A stretch of DNA of 64,000 bases, taken from JACQQW01 sp964520655 (GTDB lineage: Bacteria; Omnitrophota; Gorgyraeia; Zapsychrales; Fredricksoniimonadaceae). A program made the translations under genes and the position numbers. The notes under the pieces are model-generated. The model searched no databases. It was not told the origin of the DNA and worked only from the letters and a program-made list of their open reading frames with translations. Location: assembly GCA_964520655.1 (NCBI GenBank), contig CAZFNI010000001.1, forward strand, positions 1 to 64,000, in the 5' to 3' direction. Below are positions 42,658-51,719 of this stretch, in pieces; position 1 is the first letter of the stretch, and each line of letters opens with the position of its first letter.

Positions 42658-43706
42658 AGGTTTATTGTTATAAATTAATGACCGATCGTACCTGCGGGGT
42701 CTTAGACAGTCTGGTCAAATGTGTGATGTGGTTATTAAGTCTGCTGTATGGCGGGCTGGCGCTGGCCAGGCGGAGGCTTTATGCGTCAGGAGTGCTGCGC
42801 GCGTACCGAGCTTTAAAACCCGTGATCAGTGTTGGAAATATTACTCTTGGAGGTGCTGGCAAGACACCGCTGGTGATCGCCATTGTGGAGGCCTTGCAGC
42901 AGCGGCAATTAAGACCGGCCGTATTGATCCGCGGGTACATGCCCCAGGGCGAGCTCTACAGCGATGAGGCATTGATGTTAAAACAGCGGCTGCCTGGCGT
43001 TCCGATCTTGACTGGGGCCGACCGCAGCCGCAGCATTGAAGATTGTTTGAAGCATCACGCGGTGGATGTGTTTGTTTGTGATGATGCTTTCGGACATTTG
43101 CAGATGGCCAGGGATTTGAATATCGTCGCGGTCAACGCGGCAGACCCTTTTGGCAACGGCCATGTTGTTCCACGGGGTATCTTGCGCGAACCACTTGGGG
43201 CATTGGCTGACGCGGATGTATTCGTCGTGACAAAATCCGACCATCCTGACGGAAAGCTCGATCTGTTGACCCGAAAACTGAATGCGTTCGCGCCTCGATC
43301 GCTGGTGGCCACATCGATCCATAAACCGATCGATTGCGTGGATGTTTTTAGCGGATCACATATTGATCTGTCGCATTTTAAAGGGATCTCTGTTGTCGGA
43401 TTTTGCGGGATAGGAGATACCGGTGCGTTCCGGCATAGTTTGCAGCAAGCCGGATTTCAGGCGGTCAATGTCTTTGGGTTCATGGATCACCATAGTTATA
43501 GTGCCCAAGATATGGTCCAGATGCGCAAATGGGCACAGGAGCATAATGTCGTCAACATCATCACCACTCATAAAGACGCGGTCAAGCTGGCGGCGTTTAA
43601 GGATATTTGGGATGGTTTTAAAGTTTATTATTTAGCGATAGGTCTGGAAATCACGAATGGCAAGAATGTCTTCCTTGAAAGAATCATGTCTGTTGTGCGT
43701 CATTAA
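42648..43706 (+). CDS. lpxK: Tetraacyldisaccharide 4'-kinase
   Basis: It phosphorylates the lipid A disaccharide. A membrane-associated N-terminal helix precedes the P-loop in 'SVGNITLGGAGKTPLVIAI' (residues ~61-79). 'ILTGADRSRSI' and 'VVPRGILREPL' are family segments. The usual DDGFQH motif reads DDAFGH here: the two aspartates and the histidine remain, Gly and Gln are replaced. 352 aa is typical. ATG 42648 overlaps waaA; Met11 (42678) is a possible alternative start. Confidence 0.92.
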   Translation: MSLKVYCYKLMTDRTCGVLDSLVKCVMWLLSLLYGGLALARRRLYASGVLRAYRALKPVISVGNITLGGAGKTPLVIAIVEALQQRQLRPAVLIRGYMPQGELYSDEALMLKQRLPGVPILTGADRSRSIEDCLKHHAVDVFVCDDAFGHLQMARDLNIVAVNAADPFGNGHVVPRGILREPLGALADADVFVVTKSDHPDGKLDLLTRKLNAFAPRSLVATSIHKPIDCVDVFSGSHIDLSHFKGISVVGFCGIGDTGAFRHSLQQAGFQAVNVFGFMDHHSYSAQDMVQMRKWAQEHNVVNIITTHKDAVKLAAFKDIWDGFKVYYLAIGLEITNGKNVFLERIMSVVRH

Positions 43707-45642
43707 GTTCACGGCGGCTGTATTCCGTTTGCTTCCTTACCGCATGGCACTCGCGATAGCCCATGTGTTTGGGAATCTTTGTTTTTATGTGCTGCCGAAA
43801 AAAAGACGCATCATTACCCGTAATTTGAAAATAGTTTTTGCCGCATTGAAGACCCCTCAAGAAATCAGGGCATTAACACGCGCTGTATTTATTTCCGTTA
43901 CAAAATCTTTTGTTGATGTCATGTGTCTGCCCAAGATCAAGAAGGAGGGTTGGAAGAATTTTGTCCGTTTTGAGGGGGAGGAACATATTCAAGATGCGCT
44001 TGCCAAGCAGAAAGGGCTTATTCTTGTCGGGATCCATTCTGGCAGTTGGGAATTGGCCAGTTTGGTCGGGAGTACGCTGGGATATGCTTACAATGTTGTG
44101 GCCAATGAACAGCCGAAAGTGCCCCGGATCAACGATCTGTTGACTCAGTATCGGGCGGCAGCGGGCGCAAAGATCATCGCCCCTGGAACCGGAGTAACGC
44201 GCGACATCATTCGGGCTTTGCAGAATAATGAACTTGTTTCCCTGGTCCTCGATCAGGGGGGGAAAGAAGGTGTGATCACTGATCTTCTGGGCAGAACGGC
44301 ATCCATGTCCACAGGAGCGCTGCGTTTAGCTCTCAAATTGAAGGCCCCAATATGTCCGGTGTGGATCGAACGCCAGGCCGATGGTCTCAATAAACTGCGA
44401 GTGCTCAAAGCGTTGGATCTGAGAGATCTGGATGATTCTGCGGCGGGCCTGAAAGAGGCGCTGACACGGGCGGTGAAGATCTTTGATGAATTGTTGAGGG
44501 CGCATCCGCAGGAGTATTTGTGGTCCTATAAAGTGTTTAAATATTCAAACCAGGCCGGTGTTCTGATCATTGACGACGGAAAGACCGGACATTTGCGTCA
44601 GTCCGAGGCGGCGGCCGCTAAACTTTCTTCAGTGCTCAGGAAAAGAGGTTTTGCCGTAAGTCAGAAGTCGGTACGCATCGAATTCCAAAGCCGCTTTAAA
44701 GCTAGAATGTTCGCGCTGTATGTTTGGGTATTGTCTTTAAGCGGGCTTGATGCGGATGAAAGTGATTTGTCATTTTTTTTGACCCCTGAGGCGAGTGAAC
44801 GATTATTCAAAGAGCGGGCGGACTGGGTTATTTCCAGCGGTTCAGCGGCGGGGGGGATCAATTTCTTCCTTAAACGTTGTTTGGATATTCGCTCTGTCTG
44901 CATCCTAAAAGCAGGACTTGTTCCCTGGAGGCATTTTGACCTTGCCATCGCTCCTGAACATGACCATAAAAACGACGTCAAGGGGGATCGGACCATTTAT
45001 ACCAAAGCGGCATTGAATGTGATCACGCCGGCGTATTTGAGAACACAGGAAGAACTGCTGCTGTCGCAATATTCCCATTTAAAGGGCAATGTCCGTTTTA
45101 AGATCGGTGTGCTATTGGGCGGTAATACGAAAGGGGTAGAGTTTGATGAAGTCCAGATACGCTTACTTGTCAATAAGCTCAAAGAAGCCGCGGTTCACTA
45201 TAATGCGGATATCCTGATCACCACCTCCAGGCGGACGCCGCCCGAGGTCGAGGGGGTTGTTCTTAAAGAATTGAAGAATTTTGAACGCACCGCGTTATGC
45301 GTCATCGCTAATTCCAATAATGCTCCATATGTCATGGGCGGGATCTTAAGTTTAAGCGACCTGGTGATCGTCTCTGGTGAAAGTATTTCCATGGTCTCGG
45401 AGGCTTTGTCCTCAGGCAAGCGCACCATCGTGTTCAAACCCGTGGGGACGTATGACCAGAAAGAAGCTGCTGATAAATTTGACCGTTTTGTGATGGGCTT
45501 AAGCGACCAGGGATTTGTGTTGGCCTGTTCGATCAAAGAGGTTGCCAACGGGATCACGAAAATGATGAGCAATAAGATCGTCCTAAAAACATTGCCGGAT
45601 AATGCCTTGGTCGAAAAAGCGTTTGAGAATATGCTGTCATGA
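43657..45642 (+). CDS. Fusion: LpxL-type acyltransferase + ELM1-like glycosyltransferase domain
   Basis: Residues 1-~298 are a lysophospholipid/lipid A acyltransferase: N-terminal hydrophobic helix, the catalytic 'GIHSGSWELA' (H-x4-E), 'NNELVSLVLDQGGKEG', and 'APICPVWIERQ'. Residues ~299-661 match the mitochondrial fission ELM1 / PF06258 family, with 'VLIIDDGKTGHLRQSEAAA' at its start, 'KIGVLLGGNTKGVEF', 'ILITTSRRTPPEVE', and 'ADLVIVSGESISMVSEA'-like SDLVIVSGESISMVSEALS. The family is thought to be GT-B type and is often found near lipid A genes. The start overlaps lpxK by 50 bp; the end overlaps the next gene (ATGA). A split into two genes is excluded by the uninterrupted frame. Confidence 0.85.
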   Translation: MARMSSLKESCLLCVIKFTAAVFRLLPYRMALAIAHVFGNLCFYVLPKKRRIITRNLKIVFAALKTPQEIRALTRAVFISVTKSFVDVMCLPKIKKEGWKNFVRFEGEEHIQDALAKQKGLILVGIHSGSWELASLVGSTLGYAYNVVANEQPKVPRINDLLTQYRAAAGAKIIAPGTGVTRDIIRALQNNELVSLVLDQGGKEGVITDLLGRTASMSTGALRLALKLKAPICPVWIERQADGLNKLRVLKALDLRDLDDSAAGLKEALTRAVKIFDELLRAHPQEYLWSYKVFKYSNQAGVLIIDDGKTGHLRQSEAAAAKLSSVLRKRGFAVSQKSVRIEFQSRFKARMFALYVWVLSLSGLDADESDLSFFLTPEASERLFKERADWVISSGSAAGGINFFLKRCLDIRSVCILKAGLVPWRHFDLAIAPEHDHKNDVKGDRTIYTKAALNVITPAYLRTQEELLLSQYSHLKGNVRFKIGVLLGGNTKGVEFDEVQIRLLVNKLKEAAVHYNADILITTSRRTPPEVEGVVLKELKNFERTALCVIANSNNAPYVMGGILSLSDLVIVSGESISMVSEALSSGKRTIVFKPVGTYDQKEAADKFDRFVMGLSDQGFVLACSIKEVANGITKMMSNKIVLKTLPDNALVEKAFENMLS

Positions 45643-47726
45643 ACATACTGCAGATCCTCCCAGAACTCAATGTAGGCGGGGTAGAGACCGGAACGGTTGA
45701 TTTCGCCAAATACTTAATGGCAAACGGCCATAAGCCCGTCGTTGTTTCCAATGGAGGCGTTCTAGTTGAGGAATTAAACAAGATCGGCTGTACCCATTAT
45801 GCGCTGCCCGTCCATAAGAAAAATATTTTTACGTTCCTGTCTTGTGTTAAGCAGCTTGTTCTGATCATTCAGAAAGAAGATATCCAGATCGTCCACGCAC
45901 GTTCCCGGGTTCCCGCCTGGGTCGCTTTTTTTGCCTGCCGTAAGACCAATGCGGCCTTAGTCACCACTTGTCACGGGTATTATTCATCGCATTTTTTTAG
46001 CAGTCCGATGGGGTGGGGGAAGAGGGTCATCGCGATCTCCGAGGTGATCGGACGGCACATGGTCCATGATTTCGGCGTTCCAGCAGACATTGTGAGGATC
46101 ATCCCTCGCAGCGTTGACCTCTCCCGTTTTCAGATCAAGCGTGCGGATAAACCAGCCAATGCGCCTAAGGTCATTTCGATGATCGGCCGTCTCACGCCGC
46201 TTAAAGGTCATCCGTATTTTTTAAAAGCCATGTCGCTGGTTGTCCGTCATATGCCTAATGTCCGTATCCAGATCATCGGGGATGCTCCTGTAAAAAAGAA
46301 AGCCTATAAAGATGAACTGGTGATGCTCACTAAGAGGCTGGGATTGTCCGCGCATGTGGAATTTCTAGGCAATCGCCGGGATATACCGCAATTACTGGCG
46401 CAAAGCGATTGTCTTGTGCTGTCGACGATCACCCAGGAGGCGTTTGGGAGGGTCATCCTTGAGGCGCAGGCCGCTGGTGTGCCTGTTGTGGCGACCAAGG
46501 TCGGAGGGGTTGTTGAGATCATTGACGATGGTCAGACAGGGCTGTTGGTGATGCCTAAAGACCCTGAAGGCATGGCCAAGGCTGTGGTCCGAATCCTCGG
46601 GGATCCGCAAATGGCGGCGCATCTAGTCGAGGGATCGCAAAAACGCATTGATGAACGATATACGATCAAGCATATGGCTGATGCAACGCTGAATGTTTAT
46701 CAGGAAGTCCTGGATGCCCGCAATATATTAGTCATTAAGCTGACAGCGCTGGGAGATGTGGTGCTGATCACTGCCGCCCTAAAAGCGTTGCGCGAAAAGT
46801 TCCCAAATGCCCGTATCCACTGCCTGACATCGCCGGAAGGATCAAGTGTCCTACAACGCTGCCCGTATATTAATAATGTGATCATTTTTGATCTTAAGCA
46901 CAAGAATCTGAAATCGGAATGGGAGCTGGGTCGTGATCTTCGGCGTTACCGTTTTGATGAAGTGATCGATCTGCAGAATAACCGTTTAAGCCACAGGCTG
47001 TGTTTTTTGAGTTTTGCCAAAATGACGCTGGGTTTTGATAACGGCAAGTTTTCACTGCTGTTGTCTAACCGTATCAAGAATGATGAGCCTTTGCTGCCAC
47101 CTGTTGAGCATCAGTTCAAACTGCTTAGGCACATGGGCATTCCCTATGATAAACATGCACGGCTGGAATTATGGCCGTCGCCAAAAGATGAGGAATATGC
47201 GCAAAGTCTGTTGGATGGAGAGTGGCTGGGGAATGTGAAAGACATGGTGGGTATCAATGTGGCGGCCTCTGACCGCTGGCCCAGCAAAAATTGGCCGATC
47301 GATCATTTGGTGAAACTGTGCGACTTGCTAGCCTCTCGGAATATCCGTGTGTTCTTGACGGGGCAAGCTAAAGATAAAGCAGCAGCACGGGCGATCGTTG
47401 CTAAAGCGCGATCAAAACCTTCGGATATGACGGGGAAGACCAATATTATGCAGTTGGCCGCGCTGGTGGGGAGGGCCAAGGTGTATCTGAGTGCTGATTC
47501 GGCGCCGCTGCATGTGGCAGCGGCGATGAACGTGCCTGTGGTGGCTCTATTTGGGCCCACGGATCCCAAACGGCATATGCCGCCGATCGGCCGCGGGGTC
47601 GTGATGCGCCAACCTATGAAATGTTCTCCGTGCTACAGCGGGACGTGCAAGATCAGCACACACGCGTGCATGAAGCAGATCACGGCGGAAGATGTGCTGG
47701 CGAAGATCAAGGAATTAATGCGATGA
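45639..47726 (+). CDS. Fusion: GT4 glycosyltransferase + GT9 heptosyltransferase
   Basis: Residues 1-~357 are a GT-B fold GT4: 'LPELNVGGVETGTVDFAKYL' at the N-terminus, 'VVTTCHGYYS'-like TTCHGYYSSHFF, 'SMIGRLTPLKGHPYFLKA', and the donor site 'TQEAFGRVILEAQAAGVPVVATKVGG'. From ~358 a second protein begins as if newly started ('ARNILVIKLTALGDVVLITAA'), continuing with the GT9 signatures 'NVAASDRWPSKNWP', 'LSADSAPLHVAAAMNVPVVALFGPTDP'. A cysteine-rich tail (CSPCYSGTCK) ends it. Both domains keep family motifs, so both may act, adding two consecutive sugars of the LPS core. Donor and acceptor are not known. Confidence 0.88.
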   Translation: MNILQILPELNVGGVETGTVDFAKYLMANGHKPVVVSNGGVLVEELNKIGCTHYALPVHKKNIFTFLSCVKQLVLIIQKEDIQIVHARSRVPAWVAFFACRKTNAALVTTCHGYYSSHFFSSPMGWGKRVIAISEVIGRHMVHDFGVPADIVRIIPRSVDLSRFQIKRADKPANAPKVISMIGRLTPLKGHPYFLKAMSLVVRHMPNVRIQIIGDAPVKKKAYKDELVMLTKRLGLSAHVEFLGNRRDIPQLLAQSDCLVLSTITQEAFGRVILEAQAAGVPVVATKVGGVVEIIDDGQTGLLVMPKDPEGMAKAVVRILGDPQMAAHLVEGSQKRIDERYTIKHMADATLNVYQEVLDARNILVIKLTALGDVVLITAALKALREKFPNARIHCLTSPEGSSVLQRCPYINNVIIFDLKHKNLKSEWELGRDLRRYRFDEVIDLQNNRLSHRLCFLSFAKMTLGFDNGKFSLLLSNRIKNDEPLLPPVEHQFKLLRHMGIPYDKHARLELWPSPKDEEYAQSLLDGEWLGNVKDMVGINVAASDRWPSKNWPIDHLVKLCDLLASRNIRVFLTGQAKDKAAARAIVAKARSKPSDMTGKTNIMQLAALVGRAKVYLSADSAPLHVAAAMNVPVVALFGPTDPKRHMPPIGRGVVMRQPMKCSPCYSGTCKISTHACMKQITAEDVLAKIKELMR

Positions 47727-48820
47727 ACGTGGTGTTATTGACCAACCATTTTAATGCAGGCGGGATCACGACCTATGTCCTGACGCTGGCGCGAGGCCTT
47801 AAAGCGGCTGGTGATAAAGTCTGGGTAGTTTCTTCCGGCGGGGATTGTGAAGGGATGCTTAAAGAATGCGGCGTCGTCCATGTGACCATGGATCTAAAGA
47901 CCAGTTCTGAGGGGAACCCAAAGTTATGGTTTGTCCTTCCCCAAATACTTCAGTTCGTTAAAGACAATGATATTCAACTGATGCATGCGCAGACCAGGGT
48001 CACGGCGGTGTTAGCGGCAATTATATCAAGGCTCAAGGGTGTCCCGTACATGACCACATGTCACGGGTTCTTTAGGCCGAAACTTTTTCGTTTGATGTTC
48101 CCTTGCTGGGGGAAAAAGGTCATCGCTATCAGTGGTCCGTTTAAGGAACATTTGGAGCTCGGGTTCAATGTCCCTAATTATCGTATTGCCTTGATACCCA
48201 ACGGCATCGACAGCGCGCGGTTCGCGACGCTTGATGATAAACAGCGCGGTATTATCCGGGAAGAAAAGCATATCACCGGTAATCCTGTCATCGGGATCAT
48301 TGCGCGTTTATCGTCCGTTAAGGGGATCGATGTGCTGATCGCGGCCATGCCGGTGATATTAAAACAATTCCCGAATGCCTGCCTCTGGATCGTTGGCCAA
48401 GGGGATCAGGAGACTTATCTTAAGGAATGTGTGATCAAACGTGATCTGAGCAGTAATGTGAAGTTCTTGCCGGCGGTCAATCAAACCGCAGCGCTTCTTC
48501 CGCTTTTGGATGTGTTTGTCATGCCGTCGCTATCGGAGGGCTTGGGCTTGTCAGTGATGGAGGCGCAGGCAAGCGGCGTGGTGGTCGTGGCGTCGCGCGT
48601 TGGCGGCTTGGTCGATCTGATCGAAGATGGTGTGACGGGATCACTGGTCCCTCCAAGCGACCATCAGGCATTGGCGGACAAGATCATAACGGTTATCAAG
48701 AATCCGAAGCAGGCCAAGGCTATGGCTGAAGCCGCGCGCAAAAGGATCAATTCATTATTCAGTGCTGACCGCATGGTCATGGAGACGCGCCTCTGTTATG
48801 AAGAATGTTCTAGTCGTTAA
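47723..48820 (+). CDS. GT4 family glycosyltransferase
   Basis: ATG 47723 overlaps the previous stop (ATGA); longer frames are out-of-frame sequence of the upstream gene. The 365-residue protein is a GT-B enzyme: 'LTNHFNAGGITTYVLTLARGL' at the N-terminus, 'TTCHGFFRPKLFRL', 'IGIIARLSSVKGIDVLIAAM', and 'PSLSEGLGLSVMEAQASGVVVVASRVGG'. It is similar in motif order to the GT4 half of the preceding fusion, so the two may be paralogues. Likely an LPS core or surface-glycan transferase. Specificity unknown. Confidence 0.88.
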   Translation: MNVVLLTNHFNAGGITTYVLTLARGLKAAGDKVWVVSSGGDCEGMLKECGVVHVTMDLKTSSEGNPKLWFVLPQILQFVKDNDIQLMHAQTRVTAVLAAIISRLKGVPYMTTCHGFFRPKLFRLMFPCWGKKVIAISGPFKEHLELGFNVPNYRIALIPNGIDSARFATLDDKQRGIIREEKHITGNPVIGIIARLSSVKGIDVLIAAMPVILKQFPNACLWIVGQGDQETYLKECVIKRDLSSNVKFLPAVNQTAALLPLLDVFVMPSLSEGLGLSVMEAQASGVVVVASRVGGLVDLIEDGVTGSLVPPSDHQALADKIITVIKNPKQAKAMAEAARKRINSLFSADRMVMETRLCYEECSSR

Positions 48821-49769
48821 TGTCAACTGGCTGGGGGATGCGGTTTTTTCATTACCGGTCTTTGCCGGCATCCGTAGCGCTCATCCTGGCGCGCGCATCA
48901 CCTGTTTGTGCGTCAGTCGCGTGGCTGAAGTTTTGCGCTATTGCAGCGATATTGACGAGATCATTGTGCTGGATGAGAAGGGGGTTCATTTTTGGCCCTG
49001 GCAGAAAGCGGCATTGATAGGATATTTAAGAACCAAAAGATTCGATACGGCATTTGTCTTGCACGCCTCGCTGTCAAGAGCCTTGATCGTCTGGCTTGCG
49101 GGGATCAAAAGTCGGATCGGGTTTAGTAAGTGGCCGTGGTTGATGTCGTGTCACGTCGACAATTCATCCGAAGGGGCTCATCGGATGGATCACTATCTAA
49201 AGGTGGTAGAAGCAGCAGGCATTGTGGCTCGGTCGCGCAGTTATAGGTTAAATGCGCCCAAGGCTGAGCCGCCTGTGCCGGGGGAATATGTTGTATTAAA
49301 TGTCGGGGGGAATTGGGACTTAAAACAATGGCCGCCGGCATGCTGGGCGGAGTTAGCGCGGCATTTAAGCGCGCTGCGGGTGAAGCTTGTATTTACCGGG
49401 TCCGACAAAGACAAAGATGTTGTTTCTTCGATCGTAGAAAAGAGCGGCGCTGCGGCGTTGAATTTATGCGGCCAAACAACGTTGGGACAATCACTGTCCA
49501 TATATGCGCACTCGCAGGCCGTGATCTCTGCGGATTCAGGTCCTTTGCATTTGGCCAACAGCGTTGGAGCGAATGTGATCGCATTGTTCGGTCCGACAAG
49601 GCAAGAGATAACTGGGCCAAGGGGGTATGGTCAGAAATGTATTTTATTCCATGAATGTGGTTGCAATAAAGCGCCGTGTTACCATTTGGGATGCGCGGAT
49701 AATGTGTGCATGAAAGGCATAAGCGTTAATGAAGTGCTGCAAGCTTACCAAAGACTCGCCGGTCACTGA
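48798..49769 (+). CDS. GT9 heptosyltransferase (WaaF-like)
   Basis: The ATG at 48798 starts directly with the GT9 N-terminus 'KNVLVVNVNWLGDAVFSLPVF'. C-terminal donor site 'VISADSGPLHLANSVGANVIALFGPT' is intact. It ends with a cysteine-rich segment (ECGCNKAPCYHLGCADNVC), as in the GT9 half of the fusion above. Length 323 aa fits. It overlaps the upstream GT4 by 23 bp and the next GT9 by 41 bp. Probably adds a heptose from ADP-heptose, though GT9 members can use other sugars. Confidence 0.88.
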   Translation: MKNVLVVNVNWLGDAVFSLPVFAGIRSAHPGARITCLCVSRVAEVLRYCSDIDEIIVLDEKGVHFWPWQKAALIGYLRTKRFDTAFVLHASLSRALIVWLAGIKSRIGFSKWPWLMSCHVDNSSEGAHRMDHYLKVVEAAGIVARSRSYRLNAPKAEPPVPGEYVVLNVGGNWDLKQWPPACWAELARHLSALRVKLVFTGSDKDKDVVSSIVEKSGAAALNLCGQTTLGQSLSIYAHSQAVISADSGPLHLANSVGANVIALFGPTRQEITGPRGYGQKCILFHECGCNKAPCYHLGCADNVCMKGISVNEVLQAYQRLAGH

Positions 49770-50622
49770 GATCTTAGTGATATCGCTATCGAATATCGGG
49801 GATGTTGTCTTAACAGCTCCGGTGATCGATGTGCTACTGGATAGTTTCCCTCAAGCTCGGATCACCGTGGTCGTTGGGCCAAAAGCGGGGTCGTTGTTTT
49901 CTGGTCAGCCGAGGATCAGAACGATTGTTTTTGAGAAGCATCAGACATTTCGCTATAACGCGGCATGGTATCGGGACCTAAATGCCAATAAGTTTGATGT
50001 GATCGTTGATCTGAGGCAGACACTTTTGCCGGTCTTGCTGTCGCATCATTGGAGGACGCCGCTATTGCCTTCAAGAGCCAATGGGCATATGCTGCAAAAG
50101 CATTTGGGACGGTTAAGCGCTGTTTTCCCAGGGGCGAAGCTAGATGCGCCCCGTTGTGCCATTGTTGTGAGTTCCTTAACACTTCCTTTTGAGGATTTTA
50201 TTGTTATCGCCCCGGGTGCTGCGGATCAGGCTAAACGCTGGCCGATCGCGCGGTATCAGCAATTGCTGAATGCGCTGGTGCAGCAAGGCCGAAAGATCAT
50301 CTTGGTCGGTGATGGGAGCGATGAGCGCCTGATCAAGGAACATCTGGTGTTCGCGCCTAAGGATGTTGTTTCTTTAGCCGGTCAGACGGATTTAAGGACG
50401 CTTGGCTTCGTACTTTTAAGGGCGGGATTTCTGATCGCCCATGACAGCGGCATCATGCATTTAGCAAATTATTTGGGAGTGCCGCAGGTTATTTTATGGG
50501 GACCTACAGATAAAGCCAAATACGGTCCCTGGGGGGCAGCAAACATTGTTGTGCATAAAGGCCGTGATATGACACAAATCAGTGTGGAGGATGTGCTGGA
50601 TGCTGTTAAACAAGTGCGCTAA
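49729..50622 (+). CDS. GT9 family glycosyltransferase
   Basis: GT9 signature at residues 14-34 (EILVISLSNIGDVVLTAPVID) and the late donor site 'IAHDSGIMHLANYLGVPQVILWGPTDKAKYG'. ATG 49729 overlaps the previous gene by 41 bp and has AAAGG ~12 bases upstream; no other in-frame start precedes the conserved core. 297 aa is slightly short. Part of a run of four GT9 domains, presumably acting one after another on the inner core. Confidence 0.85.
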   Translation: MKCCKLTKDSPVTEILVISLSNIGDVVLTAPVIDVLLDSFPQARITVVVGPKAGSLFSGQPRIRTIVFEKHQTFRYNAAWYRDLNANKFDVIVDLRQTLLPVLLSHHWRTPLLPSRANGHMLQKHLGRLSAVFPGAKLDAPRCAIVVSSLTLPFEDFIVIAPGAADQAKRWPIARYQQLLNALVQQGRKIILVGDGSDERLIKEHLVFAPKDVVSLAGQTDLRTLGFVLLRAGFLIAHDSGIMHLANYLGVPQVILWGPTDKAKYGPWGAANIVVHKGRDMTQISVEDVLDAVKQVR

Positions 50623-51664
50623 GATCTTGATCATCCGGACGGACCGTATCGGCGATGTTGTGTTGACAACCCCGGTTTTTAAAGCCCTGCGTCATGCGTA
50701 TCCCCAGGCACAGATAGCGGTCATGGTGTCACCGGCGACAAAGGAGCTTGTCGATGGCAATCCCTATATCAATGAAGTAATGATCGATGACCGCCTGGGG
50801 CGTCATAAAGGTATTATGGGGGCTCTATATTTAGCCAGGGATATCCGCAGCCGAGGTTTTGATGCCGTTCTGATATTCCACACCAAGCGCCGTTATAATT
50901 TGGCTTGTTATCTCGCGGGTATCCCGGTAAGAGTGGGGTACAAGAATGACAAGTGGGGCTGGCTGCTGACCAACCCACTGAAAGACAAGCGTCACACAGG
51001 GCAAAAACATGAGGTACGTTATTGTCTGGATGTGGCGCATGCTGTTGGTGTCGAGCATGCAGTTCCAGAGATCTTTATTCCCAGTCCCAAAGCGGCTGAA
51101 TCGTGGGCCATGGAATTTTTTAATCGAGAGCATTTAACGGCGGGAAATGTGATCGCGATACACCCTGGGGCATCTGACCCGACGAAGATCTGGCCGGAAG
51201 GATCTTTTATTGAATTGATCAAGACGTTGAGGCAGCGTTATGCGTTTGATGTGCTGCTTATTGGAGGAAAAGAAACAGCAGCGATCACCTCCAGGATCAA
51301 GAATGCTTCTGGCGCCGGGGTGCATGATATAGCCGGGCAATGCAGTGTCGGACAAATGGCCTCTATGCTCAGGCGCTGCCGATTGCTTATCTCCAATGAT
51401 TCTGGGCCTGTCCATGTGGCCAGCGGTGTAGGGATCGATGTGATCAGTTTATTCCTGCGGGACCAGCCGGGGATCAACCCTGAGCGCTGGGCCCCGTTCG
51501 GCCCCAAGGGTTATATCCTGGCCAATAAGCCTCTTGAAAGCGTGAAAGTAGACGCGCGTTCCCGTATGCAGTCAGGTAAGCTTGATTCCATCACTCCTGC
51601 GGATGTCATGGGGGTCGTCGAGCGTATTTTGTCCGGAGAGCATCAATCCGTATTTTATTGGTGA
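50600..51664 (+). CDS. GT9 heptosyltransferase
   Basis: ATG 50600 lies nine bases after GGAGG (50586-50590), inside the end of the previous gene. The N-terminus 'AKILIIRTDRIGDVVLTTPVFKAL' and the segment 'IAIHPGASDPTKIWPEGSF' are typical GT9. The donor site reads LISNDSGPVHVASGVGIDVISLF, then diverges: 'LRDQPGINPERWAPFGPKGY' replaces the usual GPTDP. Length 354 aa. Last gene of the LPS block; a promoter-like TATACT follows for the next operon. Confidence 0.87.
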   Translation: MLLNKCAKILIIRTDRIGDVVLTTPVFKALRHAYPQAQIAVMVSPATKELVDGNPYINEVMIDDRLGRHKGIMGALYLARDIRSRGFDAVLIFHTKRRYNLACYLAGIPVRVGYKNDKWGWLLTNPLKDKRHTGQKHEVRYCLDVAHAVGVEHAVPEIFIPSPKAAESWAMEFFNREHLTAGNVIAIHPGASDPTKIWPEGSFIELIKTLRQRYAFDVLLIGGKETAAITSRIKNASGAGVHDIAGQCSVGQMASMLRRCRLLISNDSGPVHVASGVGIDVISLFLRDQPGINPERWAPFGPKGYILANKPLESVKVDARSRMQSGKLDSITPADVMGVVERILSGEHQSVFYW

Positions 51665-51688
51665 TTTTAACGAAAACTTTGTTATACT
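51658..51688 (+). promoter_or_regulatory. Probable promoter of ppa
   Basis: TATACT (51683-51688) is a good -10 box; the best -35, TTGGTG (51658-51663), is 19 bp away and weak. AAAGGAAG precedes the ATG at 51720. Confidence 0.4.
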
Positions 51689-51719
51689 TAATGGCGTTGT
51701 TCAATGAGGAAAGGAAGTT

